From Paragonimus skrjabini miyazakii (lineage: Eukaryota > Platyhelminthes > Trematoda > Plagiorchiida > Troglotrematidae): 64,000 bases of DNA. This document shows positions 11,901 through 25,148 of the stretch, piece by piece. The notes under the pieces were generated by a model. The model did no database searches. It saw only the letters and a list, made by a program, of their open reading frames with translations, and had not been told where the DNA came from. Made by a program: the position numbers and the translations under genes. The DNA lies in NCBI GenBank assembly GCA_014338405.1, contig JTDE01000439.1, positions 188,141 through 252,140 on the forward strand, given 5' to 3'. Each line of letters starts with the position of its first letter. Position 1 is the stretch's first letter.

Positions 11901-14900
11901 CAGAGTCTCGATATATGGTTTCGTCTTCAGTTTCAACCGGTTAAAGCAGGCAGTGACCTTTGGGCCAAAATCCCAGTGATGAATGCTAGAAGGGGCTGAA
12001 CGACAACCTAAAGACTACTTCCAAGTGGACTGCATATAAACGACCAAGTACCCATACTTGCATACCTCTTAAAAACCTTAGGAGATTAATCGTTATACTG
12101 TTACACATTTATCACTCAGTTGAAATGTTTGATCGATAAAGTATGAAAAACGTTTGTCGTCACTTTCTGCGTTATTAATAAAAAAATGTTTTTGTTCCCC
12201 GTTATGTGAAGATTGCAAAGGTCGAAATGGGCTCAGAAAACACTGTTCATACCTTCCTCTTCTATGTACGGTCCAACAATGGAAAATATCTACCTTCTCC
12301 TTACGTGGTTCGAACGCTTTCCCGACTAGATCGTCAACAATTAGCCATTATCTTAGGTGTTCCAGTTGTTCACGGGCCTGGAGGTAAGAGAACGTTCTTA
12401 TATGTGATGCATGTTATACTCGGTATTTGCATCAAACACTAAACAAATCTAAGTTGCTAAAACGCAAAACCTGTACCCACGATAGTTAGTACCACTGAAC
12501 TATCTTCTAACTAAAAGTCCGAATTTACTGCTGTTATCTATAGAAGTTGTGAGTATGAAGGCTAAATGGTGGTTTTCACTCAAATCTTAACTTTAGGTAT
12601 CCAAAATAGTTTGCTAGTGATTTATCACTATTGGCTAATGTTCAGTGGCATGATGTTTTTGTTTGAATGATCTATGTGAATTGATGACATTTAGTGAAAC
12701 GATGTCACTAAAACTCTCACTAAAGTACACTACAGAAGCAGTTTTAATCTCACTTACAAGTTAGTTGTACCGTTTCAAAACTTGATTCATTTAATGACCA
12801 GTATTTAGGATAAGACATGGTGGTTTTGTTAGAGATTAGGTCCCCTTTGCCATACAAGTTAATATTTTGAAACTGATTGATGATGGTTAGCAACATTTTG
12901 ATGCATTCAGGTAAACTGATTCCACTGACCTTTATCTGAACTGTTAAGGACACATACATGTCTACTTTGAAATTCAAATCAGGTCAAACAGATACTATAA
13001 TTCTGATTGAAGTAGCCTTGTAACAGACTGATTCACTAGGTTTTCCGACTGTAGAATGTTGTGGAAATACGTGCTGTTTGCGACCTCCAGCGAACGGAAG
13101 GCAACTGATTTCAATTAGAAATGAAGTGATCATGACAGCAAACAAGAGGATTTTATACTTATATCGTGTCTTAATGTGTGGTTATAATCTCTGGCTTAAT
13201 CGTTTAAAAGGGGCTTCTGTATAGATCAATCTTTCAGGAGTGAATTTAAAAACAAATTTTTAAAAATGCATTTATTTTGAACGAATTTTTACAGTCAGAC
13301 ATTTACGAAGGCATTCAATTGTTGCAAGTTTTCTACCGGCCTCCATGAGCATACACTACCAACTTGTCTGTTGATTATTCAAAAGACTTAAGGAGACAAC
13401 CGTTAAATCAATGAGGTTCACACACTCTGACTTTTCTCAGCTCTATGCTTGCCTACAGTCGGATGGTCGACTAATCATTAGGAAATTCTTCCTACTTTAA
13501 CTGCGCGTACACTCACTGCTCAGCCTCGAGCTCAGTGACGTGAAGTGTAAAGTTGTCAGTGGACGTCTTCATGAGCGAAAATGAAGACAACTGCTAACAG
13601 GTTTTAAAATGTTTATCGCTTGCCATTCGGACTCTCCGTGATTTCTAACTGCAGCTAGTAATGGAGATGATAATCAGGGAGCTTGAAAGTTTGAGCGTCG
13701 TTATTGTTTGAGTGAACTGTTTGCAAGCTACTTGATGAAGAGTAATCACAAACACTGATTAACCGGCTATACTGCAAATGTCGTCAGCTTCAACTACAAT
13801 TCGTTGCTTATTTCTGGTATGTGAGCAAATCTATGTCGACTTATTAACTGTGAGTATCAAACTCCGGGAACCTGAGTCCCAAGCACTGCCATTTTTCTAA
13901 TCTCGACCTCGAGTTTTTATACGGACGTATGGCGGCTAAGTGTCGGTGTGATGTATACATATATATATATATATAATGTGTTGGTAAAAAAAATATATTG
14001 ATTACGCTAACGATAATCATAACGGTGCTGGTGGTCATCACCGACTAATTAGCTGCGCCTTAGCATTTTAGACAGCTAGTTGGAAATCACTGTAGTTGTT
14101 GATTTGTCAACATAGTAACCTTACTACACAGATCGAACAATCAGTAGATGATTCATCATCAATAGCACAATTTGTCAAGTTGGGATGTATGTATCTAATC
14201 TGACCAATACACAATCAAATTTTGAGAGTAAATGAACCGTACATTTGGTATTCGTTAGCCTTGAATAGTAAACTAAGCGGATTACATGCAATGTTCTTGC
14301 GCAGTTTCAGAGATTAGAACTCCCAATTGATTATCGCTCATTATAATAGACTTGAATACCCAGTAACTTTAAGTTACGATGTTTGCATACGTTGCGAAGT
14401 GGCTCACACCACTCAATACCATTTCGAGAAACGACTACAAAACTTGCTCCCCAAACTATTTATTTAAACTGTCGTGATGATTCTTGAATTGTTTGTTATT
14501 CGGTAGTGTTATTTCACTGTAACAATAATGTTCTGATGTTCCAAAATTAACCAAACCATGAAAACCCGTTAGGGGGTATCAGCATAGTCCTCAACTTGCA
14601 TTTGGAAGAAAGATCATAAATAAAATTGTTGACCTATTTTGCCTTAAACTCACTAAAAGTATGTCAAGGTCCGTTCGTGATGACAAATGGAATTTTGAAT
14701 TTTCGGACACTGTTTCAAGATTATACTGGGCTTCTGTTTAGGTTGTCCTGTTTGTGTTTATACGTTGTACGTGTCACTGTTGTTGCTACAACACCTTCAT
14801 TTATTTTGTTGATAATATCTGTCTTAGCAAATGCTATCCGATCTTCAAACAATAGGTGATTTTCGGTTTATGTAGATTTTCGAAGCACAAAATCCTCACG

Positions 14901-17900
14901 GTTCAAATAAGGATCGTAGTAACTCAGGTTAAGACTATAAGTTTGACATCGCTTAGAGAAATACATTAATCACTAACCATTTGAGTTTTATCCTAGTAAC
15001 TAAATCAACACAGAGTTCAATATTTTCCAGAAAATATCCAGTATCAAGGAAAGATATGCACGGATAGTCACAAAGTGAATAGAGTATCGGGCCAAGACAT
15101 CAATATCTGATCGATCTGGCTCTTTGCTCTATAGCATGGTGACTTCGGTGGTTTTATCCTCGGGCTGGGTCACACTACTGTACCACTGATTTGGTGAACA
15201 GAATGTGTACTGTCCTTGCGATATGAGTCATATACATTAGAGGTTCGCTTATCAGTGTCCGCGGATGGACAACTAACAGTGGAACATGATAAACTGATAA
15301 TCTAGTGAGATAAGGAGAACATGGCGATCCAGACAATGAATCTCGAAAGCAATAAAAGTGGACGAAAAGATTTCAACTCAAGGAAATTAAACGCGGATGC
15401 TTAGAAATGTGCATTAGGAAAAGAGGGCTGATAGAAAAACATTGTTTCCCTCGTTTGCGCCTACAGTGCCATAGCAGTTGAGCAAAGTTAAGATCAAACC
15501 GAGAAACCCAAGAAGTAAGTCAGTTTCCACTGATACTGGTATGAAGGCAAGATTGCAGTGAGCGAAGAGGTGCCTCATGTGACTTGGTCACTCTCGGAAC
15601 CAAGCTGCCTGTACCGACGAGTCCTTGCTCGTATAGCAACATACAAGGAAAGATCCGGAGTATGGAAAGAAAGAAATCAATCTTACAAACTTTTGGTCCC
15701 GATGACCACCAGCGAAGTGGCAGACAGCTGTCTTGACCTAGTTGGATCTCATCAACTCCACGCACCCTGGAGAGTCGAATCCACAACCAGTGAATAGGCG
15801 ACACATTCTAATTCGGACACCTATCCACTAGACCACGGGGTCATGGCCAAGGAGTTGCAGGGATGTATGTGTATCATTTTCCCTATCTGTTGCGCTTCGC
15901 TTTGCTCATAGTCTGGAATCAATCGTTTGCAGGTTAACCACAAAATTGGCACTGTGAAGGTGAACTTTTACTGGTTAAGTTGCACATTTATCTCTTAACA
16001 ACCTTTTCAGTACGATAAGGATTTTATCAAACTGTGAACTGGAAGACAGCAGTAGACTGGGGACGCACAGAATGATATGTTAACACTAGCGGTTTTTGTC
16101 CTCTCTCGACTTAAAAGTGCAGCAACGATTATTACACTCATTGAGTGAAATCACTTATCACTGTGTTATGAACCGAATGAAAGTTGATTTTACTCAAAAC
16201 TTGTACAGTTACTTGTCAGAATGGCTAAGCTGTCCCTTCATCTTATGGTCAACATACTTATTCCATTTACTTGTGAGCCGGAGTTTAAAACTCAATCTAC
16301 GTGTTTTCTAATCCCAATTTAACCTTTCCTAGCAGAAGTTTGGTATGGTAACGTCTATCCCGGCACGCAATCAACGTTTCTTAGCCAATAGTTGTCGTTA
16401 TTGTTTTTGGCCAAGGCACCTCAACCAGCCTTCAGTCTAGCTTCCAGATCGACACACACGCACACTGTCAGTACGCGTCCACATGCTACATATATTCATC
16501 AGAGCGTTGTGTTCAACCCATACATGTTAGCCGGTCAAGGCAAGGTGTGAAAAGCTCGCTGTTAGTGTATGCTTTCATCCCAAAAATAGCCGACTGAATA
16601 GTCAGTGCTGACCAGAAGTGATGACAAAATTGGCCGAAATCGGACAACCACAGGCTAAAATTCAGTGGTTCAAGTCTAAGAACGCTAGCGTTTTTGTGAA
16701 CTGTTCATTGCTTTCTTAAGCGATCATTCCGTGGACTACGATTAAACTCAACTCAAACTGAAACGTAACGCCGCAGCTGAAGTGGTACATATGTACATAA
16801 ATGCAACATTAAGTAATGAACATCTCCAGCAGTGTCTGAGACTGCCCAACGAATAAATAAAGTTTGTCTCAACAACCATGAACAATTCTCTTCTGATTCA
16901 AAACTGCTGGCCACGTGACTGTTTTCAGTAAATTTTACACGTTCATTGCTTCTTCGATCGAAACGATTTGAGAATGAGAATTCTGTTCGTAATGAACGAC
17001 GGATGATTGCTTGGACAAAATAGTCTATTATGGTACAGGACGAGTTTACTGACGTATTGGCAAATGCACTTGATACGAGGTCAGAGCAAAGGTAGGTGTT
17101 ACTGATAAGTCCAAATAGTAACGCAACTTATGTCTGGCGCCGCTTTTTGAAGACAGTCAACCGAAAAATCTGTCTTGAAGCGAACACTGTTTCTGACGGG
17201 GAGTGATATTTAATAACTAACATCATAGTTAACTTGACTTGAGTTCGAGGTGTGAAAACTCTTTACCATAGTGCCACATCGTTTCAGTTATGGTTTCTTA
17301 TTATTTTCCCTTCAAGTTTACGACTTGGAGGCCAATCAACCTGTGGATGATCGTCTCTGGCTTATCGGTGTGGCTTTTGCTATTCTAATTGCCGCTCTGA
17401 TTCTCGGCTGGTTGATTATTTTCGTCTATTACAATGTTTGCCTTGCATCTGTCATGCATCTTTGGATACGATCACCTACCAAAGATTCATATGAGAACCA
17501 GAGCTTCCGTGGTGAAACAAACCAGTCGACAGATAATTTGGTGAGCGGAATGTTGCATTTTTTGATTAAGACTCCTAATAGATACATAACTGAACTGTCG
17601 ATGATTTCCTCAGATTTTAATGAGACTATACAGAATACATGAGTATTAACCAAAGTTTACTCACACGAAGTGGAAGCATTTCTTCAACTTCTACATGTAC
17701 TCAGTCCACAGACTCAACCTAAGACTTTCAGAGACCACCAGATTAATGGGGCGAATTCTTGAGATAACCACAATTATAATTTAAGAGACAAGAGTTTGAT
17801 CTATATGAAATGAGTAGTGAAGGTCCGGGGATTTAGGTTATTTCAAAATTGAACACCACCCACACACAATCGCGGCCTTTGCATTCAGATAAGCCTTTCG

Positions 17901-20900
17901 GATAGCTCATTTCGAAAGGAAGCACTAGACTCGAGTTTCGCTTTTATTAAAGCTCATCAGTAGTTCAATCTCTGACTCTCGTGCTTGTGAGACTAGCGTA
18001 TTAATCACAACGCAAGCAACCTCACAATAGGCATGACCGAATAATCAAATCCAAACCACAACCTTGTACGAATAGTGTTCAGCTTGCCCGATCATTTCGA
18101 AAGGAGAATGAACAGAATCACTCTGTTCTATCCAATCGATAACCCCGTGATCAGGACTTCTCAGTCAGGTTGAAGTTACTGTCTTCATTGAACCAACTGA
18201 GCAGGCTGAATTCTTGCATCATTGTATCCGAAGTTATTCCGATGATTCAAAAACAGGTGATCACATGACCACCTTACAGGATATTATTGGCAACTGTCTA
18301 AATATTTGTTTTTTTTTATTGAGAAACTTTAAAACTTCACATTATTGCTTCGGAACATCAATATGCTTCTAATGTTGATTCGTTATTGTTTACATAAGTG
18401 ACAAATCAGTGATAAACCGACCCACGAAATAAAAATTCACCGCAACCCTTGTTTAACCACTATCTTCGTCAACTTTACAGTAAACCCTTTCTAGTTACCA
18501 TCATAACAACTTAGTGAATGAGAACCTACTTTTCCTGAAATCATTGCCACCTCTTTATAGTTGCAAGATTGGGTGAAGGAACTTTGGATTTCTTTTTCGG
18601 CAACCGTATAAATTCAACACTATTAAAATTCAGGTGATAGTAAATCAGTGTAACAGCAGTCTTTAGAACTACACTGCTGAGTCTGTTTCAAATCCTAGCT
18701 TTAGTTAACAAGGCAACTGGACTATCTGACTCCATGCGACGCTGTCGGTCGATGAATTAATGGTGTATGATGTTTGACATTTGTATTCTTCTAACCAGTT
18801 CTAATCAATTAATTCGCTTTTTTTAATTCCTTGTAAGTTTCAGAACAAACACGCTAGATTGGAGAAAGCCACAACACTGCAATACGTTGAGAGTCAGTCA
18901 TTCAGTATTGAACGCAACTTAGAAGCTGGTCAGAACAGGTGAGTGACGCGTATCGTAGGTGGAAGTTATGCTCAGAATAACGTTGTATCTAGTAGTTCCC
19001 TGGTTTTTTACTAATTAGTACCCATGTATTTTTTGAGAATTCTTAGTGACTGATAGAAGACAATCGTAAAAACTGTTTTGAAAACTTACCGGATCGATTC
19101 GGCTGTGGGGATTTAACGAGGTCAAAACAGTACGAAAACAGCGAAAGAAACATTACAAAATGTCACTAAAGCATGTGAAGCACCATGAAATTACAAACAT
19201 CTATAACCTTGCCACCTAAACAGTAAGGCACCAGTGCTAAGTAATCAGTGGTTTGAAGTCTCAAACACCATTACGTCGCAGATCAGTGAGTCGGAGTTGA
19301 AGTGGAAATGCAGACTGGTGTGTTGTGACCTGTGGCCACATCGACTGCAATGCTAGTGCAAATTTCCTATGCAAACAGGGAAATAGTTTGCGTAATCAGA
19401 TACCGATCGATTCAGTGGGGCATCATCCGTTGCTTGGGCTGGTTGAACGGAACTCTGTAAACTACACGGGACGCCTGAGCGGGGTGAAGTCGGTTCGCTG
19501 TATCAACTACAGGTATGACTCGTGAGCTGTTGGTGGTTTTGGTCGAAAAAACAGACCCGAGCCACGCTGGATAGTATATTTTGTTCCCTCTGGAAAAACA
19601 CCCTTTGCGTTACTTATTCTACTGTACAAATGACTGAGTACACAGGCTTGGTTTGGTTCAGGGTAATAAGTTGCCGAGACCAACAGTCATACTACCAGTT
19701 TGCATGCTCACCGAAAATTCGATCTATCACCTTATAACGTAATGTTGGGTGTGACGCAAAACCATACATCATTAGCACTAGTCACTTCCCGTTGGCCCGA
19801 CAAGATTACAAATTCGTGAGTAACGAAAAATGATATGTGTGATGAGATACTAACGCTTCGTTTACTCGTTTTTGTCACAATCACAAATCAGTGGACTATA
19901 CAGAATATGCAGACGGTACCAAAAATAGAGACGGCTAATGTTTGGGTTCCAGACGAAGGAGTGTTGTCAGTTTTGAGGTAGACAGAAAGTTTGAATCAAC
20001 AGTTTTTTCACAAACACAGGGCCGCAATGCGAGTATTCTGTAACAGTATCCTGGAAAGTGTGATTAATTCCGCATTCGGTTTTGAAGTAATACGTTAAAG
20101 AAGTTTTCGTGGTCAGCACTGTGGCATTTATACACTGTGTCACGCAGTCGATACGATCGGATCTCAGTTTGTTCGTTTTGTCACGACTTTCTGTTGCGTC
20201 ATCGGTCGCATTGATCACTTATGCATATGGTCGCTGTTGTTGGTCTCGACGCCTGTCTACCTCCGTTACTGATGCATTAGATTAACAGAAGTCAGTGTTT
20301 TAAAGTATAGATGTCTAAAATTGTCTATTGTTTTACATGGTCCAATAACATTCTGCTAAATCTCTGTCCGCTATTTCCACACAGTATTGATTTTATGATG
20401 GATCACGAGAAAACGTTTGTCACAGATGTCATATTTAGAAATGAATTACATGGATCATTACAATCCACTGGCGACAGGAACCGACAGTCATCGTCGAAAT
20501 ATATTTTAAGGTTATTTTGTGAAAACTCAAACTCTAATATAATGCTTATTAAATCGATTTGAATTTAAAAACCGAGTGCTTTATCTTAAAATCGCCGACA
20601 CTAACAACGAACTTAGTCCGACAACTTATAAGTATAATTAAAGAAAGTGTTATTTGAAAAACTTGGAAAGTTTGATAAAAAAACCGTCCGTTTTGTAATG
20701 AATATTAAAAATACACTTTGGAAACCTGTTAGTTAAGCAAACAATTAGTTCGAGCATCCATGAAGCTGTTGCGTAAGAACAAATCAACCGTAAAGAAGCA
20801 AAAAATTGTTCAGTGTACCGTGGAGGAGGGTGATTGATTATCCAACGCTATTCGTTTTCTTCCATACAGAAATCTTCTAACAGATTAGGACAAGATATTG

Positions 20901-23900
20901 CGTCACATAATATCGATGACCACGTAGATCACTAAGAAAATCACGTCCATGTTTGGTTGAAAATTCTCCGACTACATTCTTTCTGAATCCCAAATACGAT
21001 GGAAAACAAATGAGTTGGTCTCGTTTGCAAAACTTACTCAAGTCACAAAAATACACTGAAGTAACGAACAAGACATGGTTTCTGAGTTTGATCGTCGGGC
21101 TTATTAAAGCACAATAAAGGAACAGTAACCAGGTTTCGTAGAGAAATCAACTACCAGAGATTGCGGGCATCATGTCTATTGGCAATTTCAAAATCATTGT
21201 TCCATATTGTGAATTTGATTGCACGTAGGCCCCGAGAATTACAATACCTGCAAGAACTTATTCTGAGCGCAGAATTCATAGATATACAAGCGAAAATTGT
21301 TGGACTCGGTAGAGATTAGCATTCAGAATCTCACCATTTTGGATATATTTCTCGGCATTTAGTGAGCAGGTTGGAAAACCTCTTTCTTGCGGACAAAATG
21401 ATCACAGCCACGCTTGAAAACGTTTTAGTCATATCAGTTTTCAGCCACGAGGGGTAATGTTCATGACGTCCATCAGAAAATCATTACTTTGTGATATGAC
21501 CGATGTGTGGTACTCGACAAGATTAAATAAATGAGTACATACGCAATCAGCGAGGTTTTGCAGGTAAATGTTTTGGGAATAATCTGCTTAGATGTATCAG
21601 GTTTCTATCGTTGAATCGCACCCAGATTAAGTATTCCAGAACGTTTTCACGCCTTGGTTTCTTAGCTAGTTTCACCGAATTTGTTGAACTACTAGTGAGT
21701 AATGGGATACTGAATATCAAAATTTGGATCATCTCCTCCAGATCAACAGCCAGCCCACCTGTCATCACTGTTTCCGGTAAGTTCACCTATGTGAGTGCAA
21801 CATAAATGTCTCTCTTCAAGAATCCAATCAACTTGCCGCAGTCGTTCCAATCAAACTAAAAGCTGCCCAGCTAAAAAGAAAGAAGTCTCATTTGGCAAAA
21901 GCCAGTTCTTCTAATCGAGCTCGGAAAGGTAAAGACAAACGAAATGGTATGTAAATTTAATCACCGCAATAATCTACTTTGTTCTGTTTCAGATGATCTT
22001 GTGAATAACAATAGTGCACTGGAGAGTTTAGATTCTGTTACCGCAACAAGAGCATCGAACGTTGCAGCAGCTCATGGGACTGTTAATGAAAGCTTTGTGG
22101 ATGACCAGGAGGAAAGGTAAATCATTTTCGTTCAAAAGTGAATAACCCATTATTTCAGAATGCCAAGTGAAACCAAACTCGGTGGTAGGTTTCACTGTCA
22201 CTTATTGATTATCAATACTTATTTATTACTGCTGTTACTGTTATTGCTTATTATTACCCATTATTGATCACAAAAAACTACGGTAATAGTTGCAGGATTT
22301 CTACATATTTCTGCATTTAACTCACAAAACAACCTGTAGACAGTCGACAATTTACTTACTGGTAGCGGTTCACTTTTGTCACACAGGCTTTGATACATCA
22401 GACAGCAGTTTTTTCAACGATAGAAAAACTATCAGTAGACAACTTCATCAAACACTCGCAGGTTCTTCTGAAGTTGCAAACTACTGGTTGGTTTCAGGTG
22501 GTTTCCATTGTACTTTGGAGATGTATGTTCTTACAATGAGTAGAATGTCTAGCTCCTTCTTACGAGATTTACGGGATTCACAACAAAATTAAAAATTAGT
22601 TTAAGGCGGAGAACCTTACATATATCTTCAAACATGTACATCCAAAACGGGAGATTATTTCCGTTTCAGTATGTCCTCAATAGAAAGATTGCGAAAGAGA
22701 GAGATGGAGGATAACGGGTTGAACAGAAATCCGTTTACTGTCTAGGAAGTAGACAACCAATAACAGGTGGCTAGAAACAACAATGAGAGGTCGAATTTAC
22801 CATCATTCTACCACAGTGAGTCTGAATATTAGTTTCACGGACATGTATGTCAGTGAATCAGCTGGATCATTTGGTGGATTCCACATAAGACACAGTGGAC
22901 TAGCCGGGTAATTGAGTTCAAATACGAAATTTCTGATATACTGGCTTGGCTTCGTAGCTCAGCTTGTGGAACGCTTGCCGTGTTTGAGCATGCCGCTTCT
23001 GTTGCTGCTTCGAATCCAGCCAAAGCCCAGATTCTTCACAATCGGATCTCATCTGAATTATGAAATCTGCTACCCTACTCATAAGCTGCATAGTCTATGG
23101 ATGTAAATTACATGAACTGATCGAGCACACCCAAGTCGGGTTTCACCTGTTGTCTACCGTCTGTAAGACGACACCAAATGACAGACTTACAATCGCACAC
23201 TTTATCAAGTGCAACTCTGAATCACAAATATACCAGCAAGTTAAAACTTACCCATTTTAAAATGGGTGCAGTCATCAGTAATTGGTAAATAGGTCACTCC
23301 AACGGAAAGTTATCTTGTTTTAAAGGTTTCAAGTTCATCCACACCCCGTGTATAAGTGATCAGCCAAAGGGTCGATGTTTTGTAAGTAAAACTGTGGAAA
23401 GCCTGTGTTTAATTCTCGGCCTATGTATTTTGTAGTTATAAAACTTCATTTAAATATTATTAAGATGACCCGAGTGCAGCCTGTAATAAACGTTGTTTGT
23501 CGAATGTGAATAATTTCCAGAAAATGGTCGTTTTTATTTGCTACATGCTTGCAGATTTTTCAGCGGATTATTTGCGTAAACAAGCTCTAAAATCAGAGAG
23601 TTTATATATGTGGGAAACGTTGTGATTTGATGCTGGTAATCAGGCTTAAACGTCCACAAACTACTCAATGTCAAGTCTCACATACATTACACTGATTAGA
23701 GAATAATTATCCAAATCTCCAATAGCTAAATTACCACAGGACTCGTATAAAACATTTAGTATTCCTGATGTAAGCCTTGTTATCTGCTGACGAAAGTAGT
23801 GTAGAGTTTGCAAACGTAGGATCTATGAACTGTTGGATCAATCTCAAATAAAATATACACAAATCAGTATAATAATAAGTGGCAAACATGAGATCATCGC

Positions 23901-25061
23901 TTTTGAAGTCACCCTATTTCTATTTTGACCAGATCACTTAATACGTCGTTTCAACGACCCCACCAGTCATCTTTACGGTCGAAAGTGAATGATAATTAGC
24001 CTGCCGATATCCAAATCCCCTATCAACGGTCTTTAGTATTTACGACTGATTTGACAGTACTCAGGCACTCGTCAACAAGCGACCAATGAGGAAATTAATT
24101 TCGTCCGTTACCTATTCCATTTTCTTCTAACAGATTATACGAAGCGTTTGTCTTAGATGTAAATTTGTAGAAGTTACGGGTGTGTTCGGGTAAAGTCATC
24201 TGGTGTATACTTTGAAATTACGAACAAGAAACACTTAGGAAACAAACTAAAACATAACGCTTAAGTGGAGTAGTAAGGAATAATTACCCCCAGTTTTCTA
24301 TAGGTCGTCAGGCAGCATTAGCGAAAGTGACTGAGGCAACCAGTTAATTGAAAAATTAAGCAGCCGAAAGTCGGCTTTATTAATCCTTAGGTAGTTAGTT
24401 TAGACCACTTAGAGAAAGGAATAAAAACTTTCCGAATGCTTACGTATTGAAACCACGTGAAATTGCTCAGGGTCAAATAAACTTTTCCACTTACTCGTAA
24501 CGAATCTTTGATACCACAGTTGTTTTGAGTTTGCATTTAAAATCCAAACGAAGATAAAGCGAGCCATAAGTGGGGTGTTACATTTCCTACTTTATTACCA
24601 CCTGGCCGTTCGTTTTTAATTTTTAAATGGCCTGTGAATATGCGATTGAAATGAATATACTAGATGTATTTCTCTCATGAAATTCACGTTTACTTAGAGT
24701 AAAAATATCTTACACGATATTGCTTATATGAATTATATATTGTTTTAATTTGAGTACCAAAAACGCATTGTTTCGCTTGCATCAGTGCAGTGAATTGTTC
24801 CAAAATTTGAAAAGTAACTTATCATGCAACATCCTTGGTTTTTCATCCTTGACAGAACCGGAATTGTTACAACCCACTCCGTTTGGCTCGGAGTGTCTTA
24901 CAGATATGCGACCAATAATGATTTCCCGTGGTGTTCGACCCGAGGCTGTGGAAATGCTGGGGTTGACTTATTCGATTACTCTTGATGAGGTAGGACCAAC
25001 TGTTTAATAATGAGCATCTGTACCTCTTTTTTAGATAAAATTTTCTGAGAGGCTCACTTGA
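8870..25061 (+). CDS. Type I single-pass membrane protein, KIAA1549-like (12 exons)
   Basis: Exons: 8870-8969, 9011-9153, 12212-12383, 17317-17540, 18844-18938, 21742-21776, 21821-21946, 21993-22116, 22159-22184, 22387-22497, 24856-24989 and 25035-25061. All eleven junctions agree in phase, and the sum is 1317 nt, 438 codons plus TGA. Residues 1-20 are a hydrophobic signal peptide. Residues about 30-138 form a small ectodomain with NVT and NST sequons. Residues about 153-177 are one transmembrane helix (WLIGVAFAILIAALILGWLI). The remaining 260 residues are cytoplasmic and disordered, with a basic cluster (KRKKSHLAKASSS). AATAAA at 25143 follows the stop. A folded extracellular module (FYV..GKYLP...L..L..QQLAIILG) directly before the membrane recalls the KIAA1549/UPF0606 family; that is from memory and unverified. 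The 12212 exon could instead start at 12221. Confidence 0.6.
9154..12211 (+). other. Intron 2 of the membrane-protein gene
   Basis: Apart from the minus-strand candidate at 9805-10034 I find no supported feature. The stretch 11270-11800 is richer in G+C and looks repeat-like, but I found no second copy here. Confidence 0.45.
9805..10034 (-). CDS. Candidate minus-strand first exons
   Basis: ATG at 10034-10032 opens MADGDELSEFCECPDDLLEN, running to donor gtgatc after 9956. Removing a 51-bp intron (9905-9955, ending gcctggttgacgcag) joins it to an exon containing DRDGTIPGEN and SLDQCYGIR. Read without splicing, the same frame has one TGA. Donor gttaac at 9804 is poor. The exon pair lies inside an intron of the plus-strand membrane-protein gene. 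Its phase 2 end fits exon 6564-6717, so one minus-strand gene may connect them. No family recognised. Confidence 0.27.
12384..17316 (+). other. Intron 3 of the membrane-protein gene, with repeats
   Basis: About 4.9 kb of non-coding DNA. It contains an (AT)n run at 13959-13975 and a tRNA-related repeat on the minus strand at 15500-15860. I see no other exon that fits the phase 1 to phase 1 junction. Confidence 0.5.
15500..15860 (-). repeat. tRNA-derived SINE-like repeat
   Basis: On the minus strand, from about 15847, the sequence gaccccgtggtctagtggat resembles a tRNA 5' end with an A box (TGGTCTAGTGG). About 50 nt later gtggattcgactctcc resembles a B box. A tRNA-unrelated body of about 270 bp follows. 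The anticodon stem is not intact, so this is a Pol III-type retroposon, not a tRNA gene. Lack of a second full copy in the window limits confidence. Confidence 0.5.
17317..17540 (+). CDS. Membrane-protein gene exon 4: transmembrane segment
   Basis: Follows acceptor ttattttcccttcaag and joins exon 12212-12383 in phase 1. It encodes a short acidic stalk, a 25-residue hydrophobic helix and the start of the cytoplasmic side (SPTKDSYENQS). Donor gtgagc at 17541, phase 0. The helix and the phase match make this one of the safest exons of the gene. Confidence 0.7.
17850..17980. repeat. Dispersed repeat pair, copy 1
   Basis: Matches 41019-41150 in order: aacaccaccca...caatcgc, ttcgaaaggaagcactagac, tcgagtttcgctttta and agctcatcagtag. 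The block agactcgagtttcgc resembles a tRNA B box, so the family may be another tRNA-related retroposon. Confidence 0.55.
21742..22497 (+). CDS. Membrane-protein gene exons 6-10: cytoplasmic tail cluster
   Basis: Five small exons (35, 126, 124, 26 and 111 nt) separated mostly by 42-46-bp introns (21777-21820, 21947-21992, 22117-22158) plus one of 202 bp. Donors are gtaagt, gtatgt, gtaaat, gtaggt and gtggtt. They encode a basic then acidic, serine- and asparagine-rich tail. The 26-nt exon (MPSETKLGG region) is a true micro-exon if the model is right. For the last exon an alternative donor after 22460 keeps the same phase. Confidence 0.55.
22498..24855 (+). other. Intron 10 of the membrane-protein gene
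   Basis: Contains one copy of the tRNA-related repeat (22800-23065). The rest shows no supported feature. Confidence 0.5.
22800..23065 (+). repeat. tRNA-related repeat family R, copy 1
   Basis: Blocks atcatttggtggattccaca, ggcttcgtagctcagcttgt and ttcgaatccagccaaagccc, then ggatctcatctgaatt, match the minus-strand copy at 53222-53518 and the fragment at 53949-54003. The middle resembles a tRNA with A box (TAGCTCAG) and B box (TTCGAATCC), but it is embedded about 90 nt inside the element. This copy has lost pairing in the acceptor and anticodon stems. Confidence 0.7.
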
Positions 25062-25142
25062 TCCCCTTGCTATTCCTGAGCTAGAAAAGTCTCTTTATTG
25101 ATTAAATATTGCCCACAACTCTTATTTGACCACTTTCAGCTC

Positions 25143-25148
25143 AATAAA
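25143..25148 (+). terminator. Poly(A) signal of the membrane-protein gene
   Basis: Canonical AATAAA 82 nt downstream of the TGA at 25059-25061. The distance is typical, and it supports ending the gene at the 27-nt exon 25035-25061. Confidence 0.5.

Noticed and set aside
15520..15804. Overlapping ORFs on both strands
   Set aside because: They lie in a tRNA-derived repeat; openness is incidental.
19325..19525. Retroviral-type protease fragment (DCNASANFL)
   Set aside because: One short motif, no catalytic DTG/DSG and no neighbouring gag or pol similarity.
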